Notes: generated by a model from the sequence alone, not told the origin. Counted from the stretch's first letter, positions 25,520 through 37,971 are shown. The stretch: 64,000 nucleotides of DNA from Sindora glabra (GCA_020226215.1 CM035236.1:8933001-8997000); one strand, 5' to 3'. Program-made: numbers and translations.

Positions 25520-28500
25520 CTACGACCGTACCAACATAGTTGTCACAGCCATTATCATCCCTGCGGGTGGCAGCAACGATGCATGTCTATCCATGCAAGC
25601 CATGCCAACAGGACTGTTAACTTGAGCTGGCTTGTTTCCTCCGGTGGTGGCGGCGCTCTCCTCGGAAGAGGGAGATGGAGAGCCGCCTTCCGCGGGAGAG
25701 GGAGATGGAGAGGTAGTGGTGGCGCCTTCCACGGGAGAGGGAGAGGAGCCTTCTACAGGAGAGGGAGATGGAGAAGAGGTGGCGGCGGCGCTTTCCCCGG
25801 CAGAGGGAGATGGAGAGATTGGAGGGACATCACACGTTCCACCGTTTTCGTTGCAATAGGTAATATTGTCACATCCACAAATCAAGTGACCATTTGCTTT
25901 ATCTACAGCTTCTGCGGCTCCTCCCCGTTTACTTCTCTTCAACAACGTCAACATAATATTAGGAAACATTATTTCACTCAACAGAGATATTCCAATCAGC
26001 CGAATTAAGGATTTGATCACGTTGGATCAAGTGTATATACCTGGTAATAATCAACAGCAATAAAATTTGGCCACCTTCCGCCAGCTGCTTGATAGCAAGC
26101 CTTCATCATGCTATCTAATGGAGCTGAATTGTCAACACAAGCCAGACTTCGACTGGGAGTAGAACGGAAGTGATTCTGCAGAACCAGTGACCTCGATTTT
26201 GTGTTCATTGCTGGTGATTCAGCACGATTCGAACACGAACCGGCTTTCAACCCATCATCCCCATCTAAAATTCTCCCACCAAAAATAAATAAATAAATAC
26301 AAATTCACTCTCCATATCTCTCTGGATGAAGTACTTATTTTAAAACTATGGGAATTGAAACTCACATTGGTTTTCGACTACGTAAGTCCACTGATAAGCA
26401 ATACCCTCGGAAGCTTCCTTGGATGGTTGAGAGGTGAAGACAACCAAGCGTTGATTCTTCTGAACCATGTCATCCACAGTTGGCCAATCAGCGCCGCTCT
26501 TGGGCATCCGAGACACTGGGAACATGTACTTGCTGAGCCCAGAAGCTTCGAAAACCTTAGTCAGGCCATTGGGAGATGTGACGCAGTCCTCTATAAAGAT
26601 TGTTATAATTTCTGATGGATTTGCATCCAGAAATACTGTGATTTCTTTGAGAACGTTGATGGCAGGTTGCTGGCAATAGCAAATCAGTGCACTTGGGATT
26701 AATTTAAAAGGGAACTAAGGAATGCAGTTAATTTTGTCATTGAAGAATAAGTAAAAGAACTAACAAGGCACTTACGAAGGCAGTTATGTTGTAGCATCTG
26801 CCTTGAACGGAGTGACATAGCCAGACATCATTTAAAAAATCAAACATATCTAACATAATTCCTCGGACACCATTCTGTATTATCCAGTCCAATTGAAAGG
26901 GTCAAATAAAGTGTGAGATCTACATCCAACCTTTTTCATTCAATGCTCAAATTCAGTACCAAAATATGAATATGGAAGCAAACAGAGCACATTTACATGC
27001 AGCTCCTAGAATGAATACACTCCAAAAGTTAGGTTCGACTCAACATATAAAAATCAAGTTCCGCGAGTTGCTTATTTATCAGTTATATGAAATTTAAAAT
27101 TAAATTTTAAATGTAAATTAAAACCCTAATATTCAATGATAATTAAATATATGGTGGTGAATAAAATTATAAAATTTAATTCCATGAATACAAAAGACTT
27201 GAAACTTTAACAAGATGCTTGTCTAGTATTTCTAGTTTCAAATTGAAAAATTAAAATAAAGATTAAACAAGAGAGATGCTTATCTATGAAGATTGTCAAT
27301 TTTGCAGGATTCATACATATTAAAAATACTTGATGTATCTGAAATATATAAGAAATTTTCTTTTCAAAGAATGGTAAGCATAAGCAATTTTGTTTATTTT
27401 CAATTTGACAATAAATAAAAAATAATTACGATATAAACTTGAAATTTAATAAGCCAATTTTATTCTCAACATTCGCATAAAGAAACAGTTTTGATGAAAT
27501 TTGAGTGGCTGTCCTCCCAAGTATGCTTCATATCAAACGTCCTATTATTAAATTTTCAGCCGGAGCAAGCAACCATATACATTTGTTACTCCTCTGTCTA
27601 AGAACAGAGCGCATAGACAGACAATGGGTACTACGGTAATTTGACATCAACAAGAGGGAGAAATATAAGAGCGAAGGTTTGTGGGACATCTTACATTTAG
27701 TTGATGCTCAACGTTGTCTTCTTGGTACATGGGGCACCGAAGAGAAGAACCAGTCGCAGATACTGATCCGAACAGAGCATATGATTTATGTGTCGTCAGC
27801 CATGAATACCGGTTGTAAGCCAGACTCCTTACCTTAACACGACAAAATCCACAGCAATAATTAAGTTCGTTAGAGAAATATCATTTAAAAAATAATTAAC
27901 AGCTAAATTATAAATGATTATATATCAAAAAGTAAATTTTGTATTATAATAAAATAGTAATAAAATTTTAATGAAATATTTAATTAATAGATTGACACGT
28001 TTTAATAAACTTAATAAATGAATGAATTAATTTAAATTAAACTTATTCAATTTATTATAACCATTCAATACGAGCACAATATTCACGGACGGGGACCAAA
28101 TGGGCAGAAAATGGGGAATGTGCACCAACTTGGGAAGTGGGGCTGATGGGCCGGACCCGGGTACATGTATTCTCATGTCCTTTTGTGATGCAGGTGTCGC
28201 AGTGGAGACCGGCGTCGCATTCTCTCCCCGACCCACAAGTTTCTCCCAACTGCTACCTCGGAAATCCAAATATAAAGTTACTATTATTGGAAAATTGTCT
28301 CATCTCATCTCACATTCAATGTAAAGTGGAATTAGGCAAAAGAACTTATCAGATAGCGGACCTTGAAACTGGAAGAACATGCAACCAGATAAACTACGAT
28401 CAGAACAACCTGGGTTTGTAAATTAAGAATGCAACGAAGCCCCTGGACAGTCTCAAAAACAACATATGAATGTTTATTTGAGACTAATAAAAAAAATACA

Positions 28501-28537
28501 TATATGAGCGAAAGCAGAGAGCATAACTTGCCTGCAT
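25520..28537 (-). CDS. PLC-X domain (PI-PLC-like) GPI-anchored protein, copy 1
   Basis: This resembles Arabidopsis At5g67130, a secreted, GPI-anchor-type protein with a PI-PLC X domain. Exons by position: 28532-28537, 28362-28442, 28130-28249, 27695-27832, 26776-26874, 26366-26669, 26041-26264 and 25520-25936; about 462 aa. Intron 1 is GC-AG (CAG|GCAAGT) directly after ATGCAG; the others are GT-AG. The signal peptide core is VVLIVVYLVACSSS. A Cys-rich stretch follows (LGETCGSGRECDAGLHCDTC), then the X domain with YSWLTTH and DVWLCHS, carrying the two family histidines. The residue after the first His is Lys (THKSYA) where the family and copy 2 have Asn, so activity is doubtful. The last exon adds about 70 Ser/Pro/Ala-rich residues resembling arabinogalactan-protein glycomodules, then a hydrophobic tail suited to GPI anchoring. 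Lipase activity of this plant family is not established. Confidence 0.88.
25640..25830 (-). repeat. GC-rich imperfect repeats coding a Ser-Pro tail
   Basis: The plus strand shows repeated GGAGAGGGAGATGGAGA units, which encode PSPSP and PVEGSSPSP-like repeats on the minus strand. They form the Ser/Pro-rich tail of PLC-X copy 1 and are absent from copy 2. This is one of the most GC-rich patches in the window. Confidence 0.8.
28443..28531 (-). other. GC-AG intron directly after the start codon of PLC-X copy 1
   Basis: The donor is ATGCAG|GCAAGT, a perfect GC-type donor context, and the acceptor is GTCCAG|GGGCTT. Joining gives MQGLRCILNLQ and a signal peptide in frame with the rest. Using the GT four bases further on throws the frame into a stop within a few codons, and retaining the intron also gives a stop, so the GC donor is required. 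Confidence 0.75.
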
Positions 28538-28549
28538 TCTGGGCTGTAC

Positions 28550-28800
28550 TGCTTTTCCCCTTGGAAAGAGAGAGAGACAGAGCTGCCTAGTGTAATTCCT
28601 TGTATCCCGTCTCTATGTGACTTCAAGTGAAGAGGCTTTTGTGGGGACGAGGAAGAATAAAACGTGAATTGTGAGAAGAAAGAGTGAAAGTGAAATGAGA
28701 TTTGATCACCATTAAATAACAATCCATACTATGTTGCAAACTGAACGACGAGAAGAAATCAAGAGAGAGGGTGGAAGGCAGAAAGCCGGCGAGGAGCCGT
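28550..28800 (-). promoter_or_regulatory. Likely 5' UTR and promoter region of PLC-X copy 1
   Basis: Upstream of the ATG the minus strand carries a CTCTGTCTCTCTCTCTTTCC pyrimidine run (about 28,563-28,583), common in plant leaders. The open frames here are not supported as genes. Confidence 0.4.
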
Positions 28801-29317
28801 GAACGCACTCCGTTCCCAACTCTTCCTTACCCTTTTATTTAACTAATCTGTTCTCCTGCTGTTTGTCTTAATTTTTAATAAAAAATTGATTTATTGCATC
28901 CATTTTAAATGTGAAACAAGAAAATATCACGGCTCCAATATATAATGTAAGATTTACAGTGTTTTTCTTTTCAAAAAAATGTAAAAAAAAATATGAAAAA
29001 ATAATTATTTTTTTATAAAATTTAATTATATTTCAACAGAAACCTTATATATAACGTAGCTACTTGTTTAATTCGAAGTAGATAGCTATTTAATTTTTCA
29101 ATCAACTGTTATATGTTGTTGCTTCTTGCTTCTTGGGAAAAAGATAGAGTGGCAATAAATTTTTCATTTTTTTAACGTTTTTAAAAATTTAAAGGCGGAA
29201 AACATGTATGAATGTATCAACGATCTGGAACATTTGAAATTGAGAAATAGGAAAAGAGGCGGACGAATTCTCACGAATCAGACAGAAACCATATCCTCCT
29301 ATCCTCCTACTATTAAT

Positions 29318-29347
29318 ACTACATATATATATATATATATATATATA
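29318..29347. repeat. (AT)n microsatellite
   Basis: About 13 AT units in a row. Confidence 0.9.
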
Positions 29348-31158
29348 AGTTAAAAGGCCTGCAAAGTCATGGAGTTCTCTTTCCCGCCAAAACTCATTCA
29401 TCCTTTAAAAAAAAAAAAAATCTTTTGCGCCTTTTGTTTTAAATCCCATTTTCTTTTCTTAACTCTTTATTTTTATTATTATTTATTTCAATCATTTAAT
29501 TACATGTTGTATTTTTATAATTCACATACAATTTTTTTCTATTTAGTTACTTCATTACAATTTTATGAAAAAATTCTAATGTGAACTCCTATTATTTGTA
29601 ACCGAGATACTATTTTATTATTTAGTAGTATAAATATACTATGATATAATTTTATTATAAAATATAAAATTATAAATACATTATAAATAAGTTAATGATT
29701 TCATTTGGTTAAATTAATTAACTATAGTTACTCCTTTTTATTCCTTTATAATTTATTATTATTTCTCTTTCTTTTATCTATTTTATGTTAGAATTAATGG
29801 TCTTTATGGCCACATAAAAGAGTGTCATGAATATGAAATTAAATCTTATTAAGTATGTAATTAAATCATATTGATTATGCTGTTAAATTTTATTAAGTAT
29901 GATATGAGGTAAAATTTTATTAATTATTGTAACCACTATATATTAAGATTGTGATTAAATCCTATTAATTATATGATTAAATTCACCTAGTCACTGCCTA
30001 TTAAATATATTAAATTACTTATTTATTTACTAAATAATCATAACCATAATTATATAACTCTCAAGATCATATTAAGGTGGATGGAAGTTTATTACCCAAG
30101 GTTAAAGGGTACTTTTCATATTTCTTTCATGAAAAAAATGAATAATTTTACTATTTGAATGGTTACTTAAAATAATAAAATAAAATTTTTAATTTAATCA
30201 AAAAAATTAAAAGCTTATAATTCTTTGATGGGTTGAAACATTTAAACTTCTATTCAAAGGACTTGGCTTTTAATTGATCTCTCTCTGCTAACCATATACC
30301 ATATCATAAACCTATCAGCATCACAAGTTGAAAATGATCTATTTTTGAAAGATTCTCATTGCCAAATTCTATTATTAGAGTAAACAATTATGTCATAACG
30401 TTATTCTTGTTTTTCTCTATATTCTTTACAAACTTTTGCAAGGTTATATATTCTCAATAGACAATCATTTTATTGTTTGTGAAGATGAGAAAATATTAAG
30501 GTATTTACTTACCATGTTTTTGCATAATTGTTATAATTATTTAATAGTATTTTTTAATTATGGCATACCTAAGATCTTGGATATATATTCTCAATTTTTT
30601 TTCTAACAATCAAGACTAGTCTTTTCAACTAAGGAACTAGATTTAACAATTATCTTGATTCAATCAAACTTAAGGTACTACAAATGATATCATAATAATC
30701 GTCAATTGCATAACACTGGTTAGTTATATACTCTCATTAGTATAGATTTTAAGTCATGATTCGATAGGCCTATTGAAGATGTTAAGTCATTTAAATAGAG
30801 AAGATCATGAAGCATCACATTTGTTTAATTTGAAATTTGAGTATGGTATATAAGACTTTAGATTTAACTATTTAAATAATTCAAAACAAACTTTTAATTC
30901 AAAGGATTAAATTTAACTACTATCTTGACCTGAGATATTACAGAAACAGTAAATATTCACGTTATTAGTTATAATGATAGTTTTGAAAAACTTCAATGTA
31001 CACTAAAAGTTGCCCATCTCAGTCACAATTCTACAATTAGTTAATTTTGAATGTCATTTTATGGTTTGATTATGTTAATATCGCATTGTGAGAAAAATAG
31101 ACACTAAGCTTTTACAAAGTGGGACTAGAATTATGTGTAATGAGGGCGACACATGATT

Positions 31159-31211
31159 TTTTTTTTTTGGGAATAAATGGGGCTCAGTCACCCCCCCCCC
31201 CAAAAAAAAAA
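31159..31211. repeat. Cluster of homopolymer runs
   Basis: Within about 55 bp there is a run of about 11 T, then about 11 C immediately followed by about 11 A. Run lengths may be unreliable in the assembly. Confidence 0.85.
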
Positions 31212-33916
31212 ATTGTTCCAAAGTAATTCTAGGGATAGTAACCCTACTAACATCAAGAACAAAAACATTTAAAGATTTGCAGGAGGATTGTTTAAAATCA
31301 CCATTCCCAACTCCCTTGTAGTACAACATGTTACTAACCAGTATATGCATTTATTTCTTTCCTTGCAAATATAGTTAATCTATTAACATGTGGCACTGTT
31401 CCAGCATCCTCCTAGTCCCAACAATTGAGACATAAGAAATTTTGAAAAGGATGACCGGACGAACTTTTGCATAGTTTTGGGACTAAGTTTCAGATTAGAA
31501 CCCTACTAAAATTGTTGACGCACATAAAATACTTAAAGGTAAATTATACTTTGTTGATTTATAATTTCACAATTTCTTATTTGCATTATTCAAAGTGTAC
31601 GAAATTCACTCGTATATTTTTTTTTGCTACTAAAACTTTAACTATTTAAATTATTTTCTATCAAAAATTTAAACAAAAGACTCATGGGGAAAGTATACAC
31701 TTTGAAATTCTGAAAGTATCTTAGAATTTCCTACACACTCTATTTTTTTAAAATTTGATCTGATTTGACTTGTAGTGAATAGCAAGCAGAAGCTTCTAGT
31801 ACCGTCACTTTTCAACAAGGTCAAATTTAGAAAACATAAAAAGCAAGGCAAATTGGTTCTAATAATAAATGTGAAATTAGGTTGAATTCAAATAAAGGGA
31901 ATTTGTATCTTTTCTACATATATCTTTCATCAAATTTTGGATAAAAATTGTTTAGATAGATAAAGTACTTATGATTAAAAATACATATGCATAAATTTTT
32001 ATATTTAAGACCATAAAATATTTAGTGAAAATGGAGTGAAATTAAATGTGATTAAAGTTTAATTTAGGTTCCTTGTTTTGATGAAACTAGTGCCAAAGAA
32101 TTGTCTTTTAACATTGGAGGTTTAATATGTTTCACATCAATTTTTTACTTTATAAATATATATATATATATATATAATATCATTATGGATCTGACATATT
32201 TTACATCAATTTTTAAATTGATGTGAAATATGGTTAACAACGTTGGTTTTCATGAAACCTAATGTTAAATATATTAGCATAAGTTGTTGATCCATAATTG
32301 ATCTGAAAAATGATAATAATCAAGGTAGGAAACATACTATAATGTTAGTTTGCAAATCGTTGCTGAAAATTAACTTTCTTTTATTTATTAAATTTCATAT
32401 GATATATCAATTTTTATTAAACAATCATTGTTATATGTTAATATAGGATGGTAGTTTTTTTTATAATAAGTAACGTGATTAATTATTTTTTTAAATCTAG
32501 CGTAATTCACTTAAATCCAATGTTAGAGCTAGGAATGTCATCTTGAAGGTTGAGTTAGTTACTTTATTTAGGTGTATATTGAAAAATTAATAATTATATA
32601 AAATAATTATAATATAATTTTTTATTATTTTTATTTAAGGTATTTTAATTTTTTTAAAAATTAAATATAAAAATTATGAAACATTAAGTAAGATTATAAA
32701 AGCTTTTTATGGGAAAATTATGGAAACCTATTATAAAGGTTATAACACATAAATTATTTAAAATTTTACAAAATAATTATAATAAGAATTTTTATAAATA
32801 TAATTAATTTAATAAATTCCACATTTATGTATTTTTTTTACTACTATAAAAATTTTGGATGATAAAATCAAAATAGAAGTAAGTAACAATTCTATTGCTA
32901 TCATATTACATGTATAATATAAATAAAAATATAACATTAAACTTATAAAGGTTGTAACACATATATAAGTTATTTAAAGTTTTATAAAAAAATTACAATA
33001 AAAATATATAAATTTTTTAAAAAGATAATCAATTTAATAAAGTTTATATGTATATATACTTTTTAATACATATATAAAGGTTTTATTCTAGAAACTTATA
33101 ATGATAAAATTAAAATAGATAGCAAATAAGTCACAATTTTAGTACAATTATATTATGTATATAATGTAAATAAGTGCATATGAATCTTAGTGCATATAAT
33201 ATATTTTTAAAAATAAAATTAAAGATAAACAAAAGTTAGAAAAATATTTTATAAGCAATAATATTCCAAATACAATAAATACTTAAGATCAATAATTTCA
33301 TATATTTAAATGAATCTAAATAATTGAAGATGTATAATATGCACATGATGTAAAAAATAGAAATAATACCTTTAAATGTCAAAGAAGAAAATTACATTAT
33401 CTTTTAATGTTTTCTTACATTTATAGAAATCTTTGTAAAACTCATTATAGCAAAACATGTCAAAATTAATATTGTAGCATAACATTAATACTATATGATT
33501 CTATTGAAGATAATATAATTATAAAATATTAAGATGAGAAAAAATATTTTATTTATTTAAGTTAAATATGAAAAGTTTGAAAAAGGTTTTAAAGAGAAAT
33601 TTACTTTCTTTTACTATCATGTTTTTAGTTATCAATTTTTTACCGTTAATATAATAACATGTTATTCCTTCATCATAAATATATATATACACACACAAAT
33701 GATATTTTCTTAAAAAAATATATTTTTCAATGAAAACAAACTAAACCTTGTGAGAAAATAACTGGGAATTTGTATTGTTTTCATTTTATATGCTCAAATA
33801 GCATAACCCATGAATTTTAATTGACTGTCCTTTTAAGGTGTTGTACCATTTTTTGGGAGTGATTTAGCACCAACAACTGGTGAGCCACTATTCTAATTTT
33901 TATCTATTATTTTCTT

Positions 33917-34482
33917 GAGAAAAATACACTGACTTCCCCTGATATTTATAAAAATTATACTGACCCCTTATAGTTTAAAAAAACTATAATAACCTCCCCT
34001 GAAGTTTATAAAAATTATACTGACTTCCCTTCTAGTTTAAAAAGTTATATTGACCTCCGCTGAAGTTTAAAAAAATTACACTGACATCCCTTCAAGTTAT
34101 AAAACAAGCTATACATAAATCAAATTAATTTTTTTTGTTAAATTCTATTTATCTTAAAAATATTATTAGTTTTTGATCAACTAAGTTATTTAACTTAATA
34201 TTAACTAATTAAATAATTTAGTTGACTAAGGACTAATAATATTTTTAAAGGTAATTTTATAAAAAATTTAAATTTAAATTTATGTGTAACTTATTTTATA
34301 ACTTGAAGGAAAGTCAGTGTAATTTTTATAAATCTCATGGGAGGTCAGTGTAACTTTTTAAAGTAGAAGAGATGTCAATATAATTTTTATAAATTTAAGG
34401 AAAGGTCAGTATAGCTTTTTTAAACTATAAGGGAATTAATGTAATTTTTGTAAATTCTAAGGGAGGTTGGTGTATTTTTCTC
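33917..34482. mobile_element. MULE-type MITE with 9-bp target duplication
   Basis: A 566-bp element starts GAGAAAAATACAC and ends GTGTATTTTTCTC, a perfect 13-bp inverted pair, within longer imperfect arms of about 200 bp. It is flanked by a perfect 9-bp duplication, TATTTTCTT (33908-33916 and 34483-34491), the Mutator-superfamily signature. Each arm is built of ~40-bp units of the kind ACTGACCTCCCCTGAAGTTT. It has no coding capacity. Confidence 0.9.
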
Positions 34483-34491
34483 TATTTTCTT

Positions 34492-34881
34492 TTGGCTATT
34501 TGATCCTAACTTGTAAGGACAAGAAATAAGCAGGGTCTCGTATTTATATGCCCCTATTAGGGGCAAACCAGGCAATCAAAAGCCAATAAAAAACCAACTC
34601 CTCCTATCACTGATCACTACAACATTATATATGACTTTGCTTGCATCCAAGCGGGCAAGAATTGGGCGAGAGCATATCTTAAAGGCTTTGGGTGAACTGT
34701 TGGGCCTAAATTATTGCATCACGGCCATTATGTTAATGTGATAGCTGTTTTCTTATACAACAATACATAATTCCTAGTATTATTTAAAAAAACTAAAAAA
34801 ACATAATTCCTCATACCACGTTCAGGGTCAAAATGAACTCGCCAAAAAATTCAATTCACAATACACCAATATTTCCACTTT
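34492..34881. other. Downstream flank of PLC-X copy 2
   Basis: No gene seen. It probably holds the 3' UTR of the neighbouring minus-strand gene near its right end. Confidence 0.5.
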
Positions 34882-37095
34882 CTATAGCCAAATTAAGGAA
34901 GTTGTGACAGCCAATATTATCCCAGCTGATTGCAGTAGCATGGCTGGTCTATCCATGTATGCAATATCTACAGTACTTTGATCAGTGGCGGCAGCAGCCG
35001 GTGGAGGCGGAGATATAGGAGGCACATCACACGTACCAAATGTACTATTCTCCTGCCCATCAAGTACCATTTTATTAGATCAATTTCTATGAATCTGGAA
35101 TGTTTAACTGAAAAAGAGAAATAAATTGTAGGAGCAAAAACCTTGCAATAGGCAATGTTGCCACAGCCGCAAGTCAGATGACCATTAGCTTCATCAACAG
35201 CTTCTGGGGCTCCTCCTCCATCACTCCTCTTTCACAACCAAATCATACATATTTAAATTACAAGTCTTGACATACTGTACTAATAAAATTGGATTTAGTA
35301 AATTGCACTAAAAAAGCTAGATTCAGAATTTGATCATATGTGGATTCAGGATACTTACATACCATGCTAACAAACTTGGCAAAGTACTTAAGCAAATCTA
35401 TGGAGGCAGTCACACTTTTCAAAACAGTAAACAGTAAAGTAAAGCACAGTATGCTGATCTAAACAAAGTTTCTAGTAACTTTATTAAATACCTGGTAAAA
35501 ATCAACAGCAATGAAATTGGGCCACCTATTGCCAGCTGCCGCATGGCAAGTTTCCATCATGCTAAGTAATGGAGCTGAATTGTTAGCGCAAGCCTGAGTT
35601 ACAATTGGAAATGTAGGAAAAAAGTTCTGCAAAACCAGAGACTTCGATGTTGTGTTCATCAGTGATGATTCAGCTCGATTCGGACAAGAACCAGCTTTCA
35701 TCCCTTCGTCTCCATCTGACGTATTAATTATTCCCAAACGATCAGAATTGGTTCTTTCACAAGAAACTGCAAGTTTATACAATCTGAAGACATGAAATTG
35801 CTCACATTGGTTTTCTACGACATAGTTCCACTGATATGCAATACCCTCGGAAGCTTCTTTGGATGATATGGAGGTGAATACGACCAATCGCTGATTTTTC
35901 TGGACCATGTCATCCACTGTCGGCCAATCTCCTCCATTTTTAGGCATCCTAGAAACTGGGAACCAATACTTGGTCAACCCCGAAGCGTTGAAGACTTTTG
36001 GAAGCCCATCGGTAGATGTCACGTAGTCTTCAATGAAGATGGTAATGATTTCTGATGGATTTGCTTCCATAAATGATTGGATTTCCTTAAGGACGTTGAT
36101 GGCTGGTTGCTTTTGCACGTAAAGTTTTTTTTATCAGTGAAAGAGGAAGTCGTAAGATGAAATTATACAAATTAGGCAGTTGTGCTTCGCACTTACAAAT
36201 GAAGTGAAGTTGTAGCATTTGCCTCCAGAAGAGTGGCATAACCAGATATCATTTTCAAAGTCATACATATCTAACATAAGGCCTCGAACGCCATTCTGAG
36301 AAAAAACAAATGGATAACTTTAATGGCAAGAACTAACGGCAGATAGAGTTTAATAAAGCTGTAACAATTAGGACGAGGAAATACAAGAGAGAATGAAACA
36401 AAATTGCAGAAGCTTACGTTAAGCTGACTAGCAACAGTGTCTTCCTGGTTGGTGGGTGATATGATAACAGAGCCGGTTGCCGACGTTGAGTTGGACAGAG
36501 CATAAGAATTGTGGGTCGTCAGCCATGAATATTGGTTGAAGGGTAGCCCTTTCACCTAAACCAAAACCAACACTCAACCATTCATATTATATTATATTGT
36601 ATGTGCACCCGCATGAGTAAACAACTCGCAAAAACATATTATAAGTGAATATTTATATATATTGACTTTGGAAGTGGGGCTGGTAGGCTGAATCCGAGTG
36701 CATCTGGGTCGGGTATTCCCATTTGCCGAACAAGTTTCGCAGCGCAGACCGGCGTCGCAGCTGTTCCCAGATCCACAAGTTTCTCCGAGCTGCACCAACG
36801 AAATCCAAAGATTATTACCATTTTTCTTGCAGGAATTAGATAAAGAATGTCATAATAAAACCCATAACAGATTAAAATTGACAATTAACATTCAGAAAAA
36901 CCAATAAATAAAGACCTCGAGACCGGAGGAGCTAGTAACGAGGCAAAGCACGATCAACAATGCTTGAAATTGGAACTGTGAATTGCTAATGCCATTTAAC
37001 TTCTGCAGAAAATTAAGCAAAGAGCAAAACGATGGAGTCAGACAATTTTCGAAAAGAAAAGAAAACAGAGACATGAAGATAGCATTTGCCTTCAT
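34882..37095 (-). CDS. PLC-X domain (PI-PLC-like) GPI-anchored protein, copy 2
   Basis: This is the tandem paralogue of the gene at 25.5-28.5 kb, in the same orientation. Exons: 37090-37095, 36916-37002, 36667-36789, 36418-36555, 36197-36295, 35806-36109, 35492-35715, 35142-35228 and 34882-35052; about 412 aa. Exon sizes of the X domain (138, 99, 304 and 224 nt) are identical to copy 1. The signal peptide is ALLIVLCLVTSSSG, followed by a Cys-rich LGETCGSGNSCDAGLRC. The X domain keeps the canonical YSWLTTHNSYA and DIWLCHS histidines and the IFIEDYV block. The C-terminus has only a short PPPPAAAA linker before a hydrophobic GPI-type tail. Compared with copy 1 it has one extra intron (35053-35141). 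Intron 1 appears to be GC-AG (AAG|GCAAAT); it is 87 nt with no stop, so a retained form would also be open. Confidence 0.88.
37003..37089 (-). other. Putative GC-AG first intron of PLC-X copy 2
   Basis: The boundaries are ATGAAG|GCAAAT and CTGCAG|AAGTTA, at the same place as the GC-AG intron of copy 1. Splicing gives MKKLNGISNSQFQ plus a signal peptide. The 87 nt are in frame without a stop, so retention would insert 29 residues; both forms are possible. Confidence 0.6.
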
Positions 37096-37199
37096 TTTAA
37101 GCTTGAGGAATCGCCCAGGCGATCCCTTTTTGCTATCTGAGTTGAGAGGATTCAGTATAGTCAACGTACGAAAGGAAAGAGTGAAAAGGTATTTCAATT

Positions 37200-37895
37200 T
37201 ATCCTACTCCAGTTCGCCTGGTACAAATTGAATATTTCTAGAAAGAGAAGCAGGAAGATTAGCGAAGATCATAACTGCCGTGTCAAAAAATTAGCTAATA
37301 TGTTCAGACGGAACGGTTCAATTCACATTACTTGACTCGGAGAAATTCTCCAAGAGAAAATTTTTAATCCTTCAACTACGTCATTTATTCCCGGTACATG
37401 GAGCATATTTGTCAATTTATTTATTTTATAATATTTTAATCACAATTAATAAATAAAAAATATTTATTAATTTTATAAAGTACATACATATTAAAAATAC
37501 AAATTTTCAAGTCAGGTAACGTGAATTGAATCATTCTATCTGAACAAAAGGTATTTGAAGCGTGCAAAAATTTCTGCTTGACTTACCCCATTTACAATCC
37601 ATAGGATTATAGGATCTTTATATACAGTTTTACAAGAAGTTGAATTATAAAGACTTTATTCTCACTTAATAAATTATGAATAATTATGAGTTTTTGTTAA
37701 TTTCGACATTTTGAAAATTAAAATATTATAATGTTATTGCATGTAAGTTTTATGAAATTAATAAATGAATAATAAAATTGGTAATCGAAAAAATATATAC
37801 AAAGCTTAAGAGGTATTTAAGAATTTCTCTTGGTACGTACGGGTTGAGGAAGACAATTTTATTATGCCCATAGTTCAATCTTTGATTTACTTCCT
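37200..37895. other. Upstream region of PLC-X copy 2 and intergenic DNA
   Basis: No gene seen. The promoter of copy 2 should lie just right of about 37,200; I saw no clear TATA box. Confidence 0.4.
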
Positions 37896-37896
37896 A

Positions 37897-37933
<37 letters not shown>
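37896..37933. repeat. (ATT)n microsatellite
   Basis: About 12 uninterrupted ATT units. Confidence 0.92.
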
Positions 37934-37934
<1 letters not shown>

Positions 37935-37971
37935 GAAACGAAAACTAAGCTGGACGCCAACGTAAACTAAT

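Larger units (their letters stand above)
28801..33907. other. Intergenic DNA between the PLC-X paralogues
   Basis: AT-rich, with no supported gene. It contains an (AT)n microsatellite at about 29,318-29,347, another at about 32,157-32,177, and the homopolymer cluster at 31,159-31,211. Around 32,100-32,280 the words TTTCACATCAATTTTT, TTTTACATCAATTTTT and their inverse AAATTGATGTGAAA suggest a small decayed inverted-repeat element without clear ends. Confidence 0.5.

Noticed and set aside
25583..26008. Plus-strand Gly/Arg-rich frame
   Set aside because: It is the antisense shadow of the Ser/Pro tail of PLC-X copy 1.
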